Positions 1-10,649 of a stretch of 64,000 bases of DNA are shown here, piece after piece. The position numbers and the translations under genes were made by a program. Position 1 is the first letter of the stretch, and each line of letters begins with the position of its first letter. This DNA is from Solea solea (Eukaryota; Chordata; Actinopteri; Pleuronectiformes; Soleidae). The stretch covers positions 16,831,443 through 16,895,442 of the forward strand of contig NC_081145.1 in assembly GCF_958295425.1 (NCBI RefSeq), read 5' to 3'. A model generated the notes under the pieces. That model worked only from the letters and a program-made list of their open reading frames with translations. It searched no databases and was not told the origin of the DNA.

Positions 1-1838
1 TACAGACGTTTATGGTTGCGAGTGAGTCAGAGGTTGCTTAGCGTTAACAGTAGTCACATGACATGTGAAAAAGTATAGATTTTGGAAAAAAATAATAAAA
101 TTGTTGATAGCAGGTTCATAATCAATACTGGACAGAGCAAATGAGACAAAAGCAAATACAAGAGAAATGCAGCGGAGGTTTGTGAGAATATTAACTCATC
201 TCTGGACTTATTGTCAACATTTATAGGAAGAGTGAATATCACTGAGCAATCCACACCCCTTATTTGATTTATCTCTGGTTTTATTGTGTGTGGATAGTGT
301 GTTTTTCTTCTCAGAAGTTACAGATTAATCTACTCTCGGAAATATATTCAGGATTTCCACTGGAAGGACAGCAGATCCAAAGCATGTGATGTTTATTGCT
401 TCACCAAATCCAACATGCTGATGGACCCTGGTAGCTCTATACGAGTCAGGCCAGCTGCCCATGCTGTACACTGAGGAGAAGGCCAAAAGTCAGGGGGTGA
501 GCTGACAGTGGGAGGGGCGGGTTGTCTCCTATTACTGCGATGGCCACTAGAACTCAGCCAGCCTTGTAATTCCCTCTCTGAATCCCTTTGCTTTCTCTAT
601 AACTACGTGCACCTGTTACACAGCCTGCTCTGTGTAACCAGGCCCATAACACAGGTGTGTGCTTATAGCCGTGTGTGCTATTGTTAGCAAAGCATTACAA
701 GTAGGTATCATGGTATTTTATTAAATCATTCAGTGATCATCTAAGGAAAAAGTTAAAATATGGTTAAAAACCAGTAATTAGAAGACAACAAGCACCGGTA
801 TAGACGGTATATTAGTAGTTTAGTTTATATAGTATTTGGTAAATATGAACAAAATCCCTTTTATAGTTGCTGAATTTCAGTTCACCAAGTCACCAAGTCT
901 TTACATAATAATATATGAGCTTTGCAGTCCTCCACATGAGGGTCATGAGGGGGCACTAGAGTCAATCCCTGCTGACATAGGGTGAAAGGCGGGGTACAAC
1001 CTGGACAGGTCACCAGATCATCACACAACCATCCACTCTCACACTCACACTTATGATCAATTTAGAGCATCCAATTTGCCTAATCCCCAAATCTGCATGT
1101 TTTTGGAATGTGGGAGGAAATGGGTGAACCAAGAGAAAGCCCACACACACTTTAATTACACTTTTAAAAAAAAAAAATCTGTCATAATATAATTGAGTCA
1201 TCCCATTTGATGGCTTAATGAGGACATAAAGATGACAGGTTGGCGCTAACCCAATGTTTTTTTATTATTCCTAGTATGTCGTCTGGTAGTAGTGGATCGC
1301 ACTGTATGGCTCATATTTTATGGCTAATAATAAAATGAGATACAGTGTAACATACCAATATTAAACTAATCCAGCATCGCCATGTCTTTTTACTTGCTAA
1401 CGTTTAGACAAAGCAGGTCAGTATCTCTGTAATCATCCATATTATCTTGCTGCATCAGTTAGTCATTTAATTTATTCTAATCAGATTTTTGATTTTTACA
1501 GAGCAGCAGTTGTTTTTGATTTCAGTAACAGTTTTTAAAGGTACTATACATACATTTTGTTGTGCCACTTAACTTGGTTTATTGCTGTAGATAGGTGGTG
1601 GTAATAGTTTATTGTTAATTGTCAATGACAATATTGTTTGGGGGCAGAGATTGTGATATAGTAACTGATAATTAATGCTGACACGGCAATATGGCAATAG
1701 CAGAAAACTAGGTTTGGCCTACATACAGTATTTTTGAAACAACTTTTGGAATAATGGTGATTAAAGAAATAATTCTGCACCATGATTTGTCAACAAAAGG
1801 CATAAAAATAGCCTACTATGCAAAACAACCTCACAGAG
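1..1838. other. Intergenic, no gene seen
   Basis: AT-rich sequence with no open frame that reads as a known protein. The only structure I can name is a SINE copy at about 931-1146. The last part may lie beyond the 3' end of the minus-strand GPCR transcript. Confidence 0.5.
931..1146 (-). repeat. SINE copy 1, head missing
   Basis: Shares the blocks 'gctgacatagggtgaaaggcgggg', 'gacaggtcacca', 'ccaatttgcctaatcccc' and 'gtgggaggaaa' with five other loci in this window (5361, 13818, 19218, 47933, 51525). In fuller copies the right end carries a tRNA-like head read on the minus strand, so this copy is minus-oriented and lacks its head. Confidence 0.75.
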
Positions 1839-1844
1839 TTTATT
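1839..1844 (-). terminator. Candidate poly(A) signal of the GPCR gene
   Basis: AATAAA on the minus strand, about 340 bases past the GPCR stop codon. It is the first canonical hexamer I noticed downstream; use is inferred. Confidence 0.3.
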
Positions 1845-2184
1845 TGTCTAGCAACATACAGCACATGGCAGAAATGTCCTCAGCTATAAAAGTAAACACA
1901 GCAATAAGACATTGACATTTAGAGATACTGTCATCAATGTGCTGTCCTGAAATGAAATATAGACTGAAAACCACAGCATCAATAATGTCATTATTTGTGT
2001 GCAGTTAATGTAAGACGTTTTTGCAGTGGATACGCTTGAGAAGATTTAATGAAAATAATCAGCTATGACATATCACATGAAAATATTTGTAAAATTAAGC
2101 ATCAAAACATGAGAATTTGTCATAACAGCAAAAAGTGTCCCCAACTCTCGCCGGCTACATGACGCATAAGCCGGTGAGCTGAAT

Positions 2185-3108
2185 TTAAAAACTGTCTGTG
2201 GTGATGCTGACGACCTGCGGCTGCACTCTGTTCCTGTTACAGCTGAAGAGCCACGCTGCCCTCGTGTGGCGATAGCGCTTAGAGAGCAGCACATAGAGGA
2301 CGGGGTTGACACAGGGATGCAGGTACTGGAGCATAGTGCAGACAAAGTAGAACATCTCCCACGCCTGTCCGTGACGATACAGCCCCAGGTACACGCACAG
2401 CTCCAGCACATAACCAGGAAGCCAGCACACTGAGAAGGTAGCAGCAGCCAAGAACACCATGACGGAGGCTCTGCGGGTGTTCCTGGCACTGGACACTGAC
2501 ATTACAGGACTCTTGTGGAGGAAAAGAGCCAGACGGGCATAGTTGAAGGCAATGACCAGCATTGGAACAAAGTAGTAAAGGACAAACTGGCTGAGGACCA
2601 CTTGGTAGTGGTGCTCATGAATGGTTGGAAGGCAGAAGGTGAAGTTTGCCAGGTCTGGGCCGATACTCTCTTTGTTGGCAAACATTCTCAGAGGCAGGCT
2701 GATGAAGAAACTGAGGGCCCAGACCAGGACAAACATGAGGATGACCAGGTCCATGGTGGGCGGCTGGTACGGGTTGGTGATGATCATGGCACGGGCCATG
2801 GACACAGCACACAGTGAGTAGGTGCTGGCTGCCAGGCTAAATGCCAGCAGGAACTGGTACACTTTGCAGGAGACGTCACCCAGAGGCCACGAGTGGCTGA
2901 CAGCAGAGTGCAGGGTGAAGGGGATGAGCAGCAGGGTGAGGAAGTCGGCCAGAGTCATGCTGAGTAAGAGGATGTCGAGGCGGTTCTTTCGTAAGGTGTT
3001 GTACTTGGCAAACAGGGAGAAGACGAGCAGGTTGGCACAGAGTCCAATGCCCAGGATCACTCCACAGGTACAGGCAAAGATCAGTCCATAGGTGTTCGGA
3101 ACAGACAT
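2185..3108 (-). CDS. Intronless class A GPCR, galanin-receptor-like orphan
   Basis: A 307-residue seven-helix receptor in one exon. Visible rhodopsin-family landmarks are Asn26 (helix 1), the LAD motif with Asp55 (helix 2), Cys81 and Cys159 for the extracellular disulfide, CWLP at 228-231 (helix 6), NPVLY at 268-272 (helix 7) and Cys290 as a possible palmitoylation site. The Asp-Arg-Tyr motif is Ala105-Arg106-Ala107. Only about seven residues precede helix 1, and the single clear N-glycosylation sequon is in extracellular loop 2 (Asn155). The start is firm: an in-frame TGA lies at 3130-3132 with no AG acceptor between it and the ATG. Helices 5-7 (e.g. the 'VLELCVYLG' region) most resemble galanin-type peptide receptors, but I cannot name the orthologue. 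Membrane location and peptide ligand are inferred. The next gene upstream on this strand is pthlh. Confidence 0.85.
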   Translation of the reverse strand: MSVPNTYGLIFACTCGVILGIGLCANLLVFSLFAKYNTLRKNRLDILLLSMTLADFLTLLLIPFTLHSAVSHSWPLGDVSCKVYQFLLAFSLAASTYSLCAVSMARAMIITNPYQPPTMDLVILMFVLVWALSFFISLPLRMFANKESIGPDLANFTFCLPTIHEHHYQVVLSQFVLYYFVPMLVIAFNYARLALFLHKSPVMSVSSARNTRRASVMVFLAAATFSVCWLPGYVLELCVYLGLYRHGQAWEMFYFVCTMLQYLHPCVNPVLYVLLSKRYRHTRAAWLFSCNRNRVQPQVVSITTDSF

Positions 3109-3269
3109 GTTGGTATCATTGGTTTGACATCACCTTTTAAAGTAGGAAAAAGAACATCATTTGTATTTTGGATTTGTCAAGCAGAAACCTTTTGTACAAA
3201 TAATAAATTTCAAGATCCAGTTTGTCATATTTACGAGGGTTTATTGGCAGATGAATTGAATATCGTACC

Positions 3270-3573
3270 CAGAAGTGTTATAATCCCCTGAATATAAAAA
3301 AAATAGTTGGATTTTTGTAGCTGTGATATAAACCTAAAAGGGCCTTGCTTTATGAAGGCTGCCATCTTGACCTTGACTGCAGCCTAAACAGACAAGCTGT
3401 CTCACGTATTGAAGTGGAAGCTAACTACACAAACGAAGAAGAATGAGTCCTGAACACATAAATGTGATGCATAAACCAACAAGGTGAAGGCCAATGGAGG
3501 AGCCCTCCATTTGTTGCACTCTGCAGTCTCACCATTAGGTGTCACTACTTCTTCCACACTGGACCTTTACACG
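3270..3573. repeat. TIR-type dispersed repeat, degraded copy
   Basis: Aligns by eye with the better copy at 21620-21977: shared blocks are 'gccatcttg', 'cctaaacagacaa', 'aaacgaagaagaatgag', 'ttaggtgtcact' and the end 'cacactggaccttta'. The left end is eroded. Probably a non-autonomous DNA transposon; family not assigned. Confidence 0.6.
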
Positions 3574-4259
3574 TCAAGTCTCTGGTTTGTGATTGTTGAC
3601 AAGAAAACATGGAGACATCATCGTAGGATCTTTAAACATTTACAAAGCAATTGACTAAATAATAAGATAAGTTAATCAATAATGACAGTGATTGTAACTA
3701 CTGTAGTAAAAATGGAAAGTAACACAAGATCTAAACACAGAGGTTGCATCACAATATTCTGTCTGCTTAAGGACAAAATGAGACACAACTATCAGCTGCT
3801 TTTCATTTTTTTAATCATGTTGTCGGATTGACAAACTTACCCTTGTTTTTCCTCAAAGCCGTCTCCTCTCATCATGTTTGTGAGTGAACTGCCCCCATAT
3901 ATGTAAACTGGAATTTTCTTCCATTACCGGCGTCCATCCTGCTCAACTGGACTGCAGAGGCAGAGGTGGCAGCCTCTCACGGCTCATTACAGGGTGTGAT
4001 TACTGAACGTGGAGGGCAGAAAGGCAAACATCACTCGGGTCAAATTGATTCTGGTTGACTTGATTTAAAGACAAACGGCCTCTGAAACAGGTGCTGAGAA
4101 AACAGCGACGTGCCTACCATACCTGTTCTGTTTTGAGGACATGCTATTATGTTTCTGTTTAGTTTGAAACATAAACTGTGAAAATGGTCTAATTCTATTA
4201 ACACTGCGTTGATGATATTTTCAAATCAATACCCCTAACCATGGCTGCTTGTTATCATC

Positions 4260-4560
4260 AAGTCATCTTTGGGTAATCAGAGCAGTGTCCCTCTCTGTCT
4301 TCAAGAGCCACTTGAAGACTTGTCTCCTCTGTGAGCACCTCCTCTCCTAACACCTCCTCTATCACCCTTTAATAACTAACTACAGGACTTATTTTGCACT
4401 TTCCTTACTCGATCTCCTGCACTTTGTCTCATTGAGCACATTTAGCCCTTACTTGCTTTAGTATTTACGTCAAGGTCTTTTTTACCGCACTGTGGCTTTA
4501 ATGCTGTCCCTTTCAGTTGTAAGTCACTTTGGATAAAAGCCTCTAAACGTAAATGAAAGT
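4260..4560 (+). repeat. LINE-like tail fragment
   Basis: Translates in part as a degenerate RVFKSHLKTCLLCEHL-type peptide, typical of the C-terminal end of a fish non-LTR reverse transcriptase. It ends with 'tgtaagtcactttggataaaagcctctaaa', a tail shared in inverted orientation with the SINE at 40058-40214. No open frame remains. Confidence 0.5.
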
Positions 4561-5360
4561 TGGTCACCCTCCATGGAGAAAAAAAAAAAATCCAGTCCAT
4601 TGATTACATTCTGGGTTCCTCCCCTTCTCTGAAGATATTAATGCCTCTCTCCATTGTTTGATTGATTTCTTCGGTGTGAGCTGCAGGCTCCTGACGGCAG
4701 CTTTATCAGGCTTTCCACAGCATTTATGATTATGTCAGCTAATGGCCTATGGTGTACACTGCTGCTCTTAGCACAGGATATAGCTGACGCTGATGCATTT
4801 ACTATTCCCTCCATTACCAGTCTCCGTGCCATCCAGTCAGCGGGCTGTTAAAAATGCCACATGTTCTCAAGTGGGACATTAACAGCTTCATTGTTCACAG
4901 TGTTCTATTTGTGCTGGAAAAAGTCAACAACCAAAACAAGAAACAACATCATTTTTGCCCTTTATGGCAAACATGGAAAACCTGTTTTGAACCAAATCTT
5001 GTGTAAAACCCCCTCCTTTATAACAAGGTTAAAAGCTGCAATGAAATCTTATAAACCAATTTGTACAAAAAAATGATACTTGACACTTTGAGGACACACA
5101 ACACTCACTGCTCACTGTCAGGCCTGTAGTCATTTCATCTCCCACTCTTTCACAATAAAGCGTATATTATTAGCTAAGCAACAAAAAAGAAAGATTGCAT
5201 TAATCAAATATGAGGACTTGTGTCTTTTTGTGTCCTCAAGATTGTAATGTGAATATGTTCAGGTTTTGTTATGGAGACGAAGCAAGTACTTTGAACATGT
5301 GACCATAATTATTCTCCATTCTTTTCCTTTCATTTCATTTTCTTGATGAATTGATTAAAA

Positions 5361-5667
5361 GACTCCACATGAGGGTCGCGGGGGCACTGGTTCCAATCCC
5401 AGCTGACATAGGGTGAAAAGCGGGGTACACCCTAGACAGGTCAACAGTCCATCACAGAGCCATATAGAGACAAACAACCATCCACTCTCACACCTGTGGT
5501 AAATTTGTGTGTCCAAGTCATCTAAGCCGTAGGAAACCGTAAAACTCGGAGAAAACCCACGCACACACAGGGATAACATGCAAACTCCATGCAGGAAGAC
5601 CCTTGTTCCGACCGGGTCTTTCTTGCTGTAAAGGCAAGAGTGGTAACCACTACACCAACCGTGTGGT
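5361..5667 (-). repeat. SINE copy 2, with tRNA-like head
   Basis: Same family as copies at 931, 13818, 19218, 47933 and 51525. On the minus strand it starts near 5667 with 'ggttggtgtagtggttaccact' (A-box-like), then the conserved body, ending at 'catgagggtcgcgggggcactgg'. A tRNA-derived origin is inferred from the head. Confidence 0.75.
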
Positions 5668-6518
5668 TGACTGTTGAACAAAGACACTATAAATCAAAAG
5701 TATTTTCTAATGGCTACAGTTTTAATGTTTGATTAACTGGAAACATGTACAGTATGTTCTCAGTGCAAGTGAAGAACATTAAATGAGTCTGACAGCCCCC
5801 GAGTCGGGCTTGTTCTATAAAAATAAACTATAATGTAAAATGACGAGAGTGGGTTTAATGAAGCATCCAATAAGTTACACGTCCATGAGGGATCTTAGGG
5901 TCGGGAAGGAAAGCAGGATCATCAAAATAAAACTCAAACCACAAAAGAACTTTTACAGGATAGAACTAAAGTGCATTATGGAATTTCGTCAGCAGCACCA
6001 GGATACATTCACAAAATAAATATACACTTTCAAAGTGAAATAAATTATGGCAGAACAGTTCAAAGAAATGTATTAGTTGTATTAACGGTTTGTCTGTAAC
6101 TGTAAGTCCATGATAGTCAACACATTGTATACAGCCAAAGAAAAGTGGACCACTCCGCATCCCAAATTTTGTGAAGTTGCATTATATTCAAGCAATAAAT
6201 ATTTCCTCCTGTGCTCTTACTTGTGTGCACAGCAGTTAGGGGCTGGTAACATAATGCTTTGGTTTTTTTTTGTATTCGTTAAAGACGTGTGAAGATTTTC
6301 CCAAATAAATATGGACTTCAGATGATGCGATGAAACTCCAGGAAGTATGCGATTGCTTCAGAACAGGACACACACATAGCAAAAATATTATTGTACAAGC
6401 ACAGCTCCGGGCCCTTCATGTGACTGTGGCTGTGAGTCAGGTGTGGCTCAAGTCTGTCAGGCTTTCAGTCTAGCTGGAACTGTGTCAATGTCTTAGTGCA
6501 GTACCAACCATATCAAGG
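5668..6518. other. Probable pthlh 3' UTR and flank
   Basis: No coding signal. This lies directly downstream of the minus-strand pthlh stop. A weak ATTAAA on the minus strand at 5854-5859 could end the transcript after about 660 bases; this is a guess. Confidence 0.35.
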
Positions 6519-7509
6519 CTATTGGTTGTCCCTCAGCCAAGCTGCCAAATCCTCCATGGCTGTTGTGGCCGCCCGTGCCCGCCTCCGCCGCTTGTCATTC
6601 TCTCTTCGCCGGCCCAACCTGACTTTCTTTTTCCTTTTGGTGGCCACTTTTAGTGGCTGGTCCTTGTAGGCCACAGCCTTGTTGGTCTCCTGGGGCAAAT
6701 TCGGACCCTCTCTGTCCAGCCTGAATCTGTCAGGGAGGTTTTTTGTGGCTCCTGGGGGCTTCTGGTGTAGAGTATTACCACTGAAGGTTTGGCTCGTGGT
6801 TCCTCTCTGCACAGGTGCTGCTTGTTCATCGGCCGTGTGCACTTCCTCTAGCAGCTCCTGCAGCCACATGCGACGCTTGAACTCCTGCAAGGAGTGGCCC
6901 TTGTCGTGCATCAGCTGGGCATGGCTCACTGATCTCCTCCTTAAAGTGAAATTTAAAAGGATTAGACCCATGCTGAGAGAATTGTGTTTTCATTTCTGCC
7001 AGTGTGTCTGATTTCTCTTAGATTTTCAATGAAACAAGCAAAACCGAATTAACTTCTTCACTCTGTGGCGTTGACTTTAATGTGTGGACCAGTTATAGAA
7101 GTGTCTGCAGCTAAAATTCAAGGTCAGGCACTATGAATGCCTCAGGACAGTAGATGGCAGCAAAAGCAAGTTTCTGTGAGCTCAAAACTCTCAAACAGCC
7201 AGAGCTGAAGCAGCAAATTTCCCCTGTACATTACATTATTCTGTTCAGAGAAACTGTGGTTTTGCTTTCTAAATCACAATACAGGAATGTTTTTGTTCAA
7301 CCATCTGACATTTTTTAACCAGCCTTTCATTGTTAAACTTCCTCAGTGCATGGCATGAAATAATTTTCCAATCTTTTTCAAAAATGAATGTCAAATATAA
7401 CTCACATTCTGCAACTAAGTGCATCAACTGGTCTCCAATCGAGAGTCACTGGGGAGCACAGCAGGAACACAGCCAGACTCCACTGATGTAGCATGACTAT
7501 TGAACACAT
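6519..7509 (-). CDS. pthlh: Parathyroid hormone-related protein precursor (PTHrP)
   Basis: Secreted PTH-family hormone acting through PTH receptors. Two coding exons: 7406-7509 (signal peptide; donor AT|GTGAGT) and 6519-6939 (acceptor TTTAAG), giving 174 residues. The leader has a hydrophobic core (LHQWSLAVFLL, residues 7-17). Prohormone cleavage is expected at Arg36-Arg37, releasing a chain that starts at Ser38 and contains the family's SVSHAQLMHDKG block; the receptor-binding 1-34 region spans residues 38-71. The conserved QETNK motif is at 118-122. Basic clusters at 136-147 and 151-157 match the nuclear-localisation region of mammalian PTHrP. The ATG at 7509 is preferred because its leader resembles other family members; an in-frame ATG at 7524 would add five residues. 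Non-coding 5' exons were not found. The a/b paralogue is not decided. Confidence 0.93.
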
Positions 7510-7524
7510 CTTTAAGCCAAACAT

Positions 7525-9424
7525 CTGAAGGACATAAGTAACATTACATTCAGTCACTTATTAAAGCAAAATGAACTAAGTAAAACCTTTTTTTGTATGA
7601 ATAATACTCATTTTATTGTTATTTCATTGTTTCTGTTAGTAGCAGAAAAACAACAGTAGCTGTGTAGTAACATCTCACAGGTGCCAATAAACAGTTTATT
7701 AAAGGTGAGAAGAGTCATGGACTTACATGATGTGGATTTTTTTTTTTTTAGTGAAAATCCACTAAAGGGTCAGTCTGCAAGTTCTTTAGCGATGATCTTG
7801 TTGTAAAAATCAGTTTACAAACCATTAAGAAAAATCATTTCGCCAAATGCAATTTGGCCATATCAAAACTTGTGTCCAGGTCCATTGGTGAGAAGGCAGC
7901 CTGGGGAAATCCCCTGTCAGTCTGCTCCATTCATTTGCCTCCCAACAGTGTGTCTTGAGCTATTTATTTCTCCCCAGCGTCCCAATTAAAAGAGAGATAA
8001 AGATAGAAAGAGCAGCAGCTCGTGAGCTGCAGAGCTGCAACTCCTCTCAGTGCAGCATGAAGAGTAATCTCCTGAGGAGTTAACGCTGAAGCATCTTCTC
8101 AGGTGGCCCCGAAGCTGAGAGCAGAGCTGTGAGGCGTTTTTTTCAGTCCAGCGCTGTGAGTCTGTCTGAGAGAGGCACAGAGGGAAAGTCCAACTCCTCT
8201 TTTGGTGAAGATGCAGGCACTACACTATAGCTTTTTACCCATTAAGTCCAGTCCTAACACCCTCCCCAAACTCCCAAGCCCTCGCCTCGCCTCTCTCCCT
8301 CCCTCCCTCCCCCAACCCTTCAAATACACCTGCTGTGGCGAGAAGGTAGTGCACGTGCAGCATCCAGAGCAACAGAAAACAAAGAGCACTCTTTATTTAA
8401 GATCATAAAAAGTTGTTTGCAATGCATTTCAAATGACTGCAGTTTCTTACCGAGGTAACTCCCTCATATGGAGGTCAGAGATGACAGGTGTGCACCAGTG
8501 GAGGTAATCACTGGTTACCAAGCAGAGCATGTACAGTATGAGGGGAGGGGCAGGGTTACTCCAAAGTAAACAGCAAGGCCTAACCACTCTCCCATGGGAG
8601 AATGACCATAACCTCAGAGAAACCTAACCCACAGCCGCTCACTGAAGACCTTTGAATTCACCTCCACTCTGCCTCAGCAAACCAGCTCACCACCAAATGG
8701 TTACAGTGGGTGCTGAGGTATCTCTGATATTCAGCTATTAAGGAAAGTGTATGAGCTTTGCATCGAGGCAGCCGTAGACAATCCCATTCCTCTGTGTATG
8801 TTCAGGCACTGAGCCATATATGTAAAGGGCCAGTGTGTGGGTGATATGGGAGCCATATTATGAATTACATCAGAGAAAATCTGCATTAGTTTGATGTTGA
8901 TTCGAGATGAAATTAAGGAATATTGAATTTAGAAATATATTGCAAATATTATATTTGGAGTGTGTAGAATATGGTTCATGTCTGCTGATAGTGTGACTGC
9001 ACTTCTCGGTCAGTTTTTATTTTGTTTTTCTGTTGCTCTTGATAAGTCAGCTTGAGTAATTTAAAAATTAATTGAATATTGGAAAATATAGATTATCTTT
9101 ATGCATGTTTAAGTGTGTGAGTCAGTGACTTCACCTCCTTTTTTTCAATTAGCCATCATATTTAGTCTTAAAACTCACTCAAGAGGGAAGATTAGGAGAT
9201 GATGGACACAAAATCAAACGCTTTAAAATGGATGTCTGTTTTTAAGTAGATTATTTGGCAAAAGTTGTTTTAATTAATTTTTGTTGTTATTTTGAACTTG
9301 AAACTGAACATTGTTTTTGTTGAACATTGTGCTTTTGTGATGTTAAAGTTTTTCACAGAGCTGGCCATGTTGCACAGTCATGCTTTAGTAGTGCACAATG
9401 GAAGGGCAAAAAATAGCTCTAGAG
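7525..9424. other. pthlh upstream flank, no exon seen
   Basis: Likely holds pthlh promoter and 5' non-coding exons, but I could not place them. Non-repetitive, moderately GC-rich sequence at about 7840-8350 includes a poly-pyrimidine run (ctccctccctccctccc near 8297). I see no coding signal. Confidence 0.4.
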
Positions 9425-9873
9425 CACATGTGTCAAACTGGTGAGCCGGGGGCCACATGTGGCCCTCCAGTCGATTACATGCGGCCCCCCAGCCCGCCCA
9501 CCACTGTGCGAGGTGATGGAATATAAGACTAAATGTATTTGCCGGCAATATTTTTATAATAGTAATAAGACATTTGGTTGTAATCATTGCTTTATTAAAT
9601 GTATTACACTCAACATGAAATTACATATATTTAAGCTGTTTTAATCACAATTATCCTCGTTTGTGCATCATAAATATGTTTTTATTGTGCATCATTTTAT
9701 ATCAAAACAAGCACTTTTACTTTGCAATTCTGTCTAATATCATAATGAATATCTTATATTGCCCATCGGCTACTAAATAGTTGTTTTTTCCACTTTTTTT
9801 CCTCTATGTCGGCCCCCGCTTGACCAGACTAGATGCTCATTGGCCCCCAGGTCATTTGAGTTTGACACCCCTG
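9425..9873. mobile_element. hAT-type MITE with intact target duplication
   Basis: A 449-bp element flanked by a perfect 8-bp duplication CTCTAGAG (9417-9424 and 9874-9881). The ends are inverted: CACATGTGTCAAACT on the left and, on the other strand, CAGGGGTGTCAAACT on the right. An 8-bp duplication and CAxxGGTGTCAAACT termini are typical of hAT elements. There is no transposase frame, so it is non-autonomous. A truncated relative lies at 55806. Confidence 0.85.
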
Positions 9874-10027
9874 CTCTAGAGAGTTCCGTTCATGTTTTAT
9901 ATTCCCTTAAGTCCACTATCAATTCTTCCTCATATATTACATACTACATTCCTGCTATTGTGTTTTAATTTGAAATGGCGTTTTCAGATTAAAATGATCT
10001 GCATCCAAGCTCCATATCAGAGGTAAA

Positions 10028-10649
10028 CTATATGGACAGAAGTATAAGGCCACATCTGTTAAGTATTGAATTCAGGTGTTTCTGTCAGGTTTCTGCCTCG
10101 GCCCCTGATCTCCAATGAAGGACAATCTCAACGCTTCAGCACACCAAGACATTTTGGACAATGATATGCTTTGTGGCAACAGTCTGAGGAAGGCCATTTT
10201 CTATTCCAACATGACTGTGCCCCAGTGCACAAAACAAGGAATATAAAGGCATGGTTTGACGAGTTTGGTGTGGAAGAACTTGACTGGCCTCAACCCCATC
10301 AAGCACCTTTGGGATGAAATGGAACAGCGATTGTGAGCCAGGTCAGATTGTGAGCCAACAGTTCAAAATCTTAAGGAGCTTTTTCCAAGAACTGTGGAAG
10401 CTGTTATAGATGCAAAAGGGGGACTAACTACATCTTAAAGTACTTTATATGTATATGTACATGGTCCACGATACCAATAATATCACGATACAGCGCTTCT
10501 GTGATAGTCTATGTATTGAACGTGGCTGAGGCATCTCTTAACGTAGCTATCTCCACCATTATTCCCACCATTGTTAGATGTATTTGAACACGTCATTACA
10601 GTGCCTGTTGCTGTAATGGTCAGGCATCCGAATACTTTTGTTCATATAG
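10028..10649 (+). mobile_element. Degenerate Tc1-like transposon with nested repeat
   Basis: Inverted ends: CTATATGGACAGAAGTAT (10028-10045) and ATACTTTTGTTCATATAG (10632-10649). The interior at about 10190-10400 translates brokenly as a Tc1 transposase C-terminus; 'gtttgacgagtttggtgtggaagaac' encodes the WFDEFGVEEL-type motif, followed by a NPIKHLWDEMEQRL-like block with the catalytic acid. Stops and frameshifts abound. A piece of the 25110 repeat is inserted at about 10462-10590. Confidence 0.7.
10462..10590 (-). repeat. Fragment of dispersed repeat B, nested
   Basis: Matches the reverse complement of parts of the copy at 25110-25640: 'catggtccacgataccaataatatcacgatac' and 'tctatgtattgaacgtgg...catctcttaacgtagct', with an internal deletion between them. 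Confidence 0.65.
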
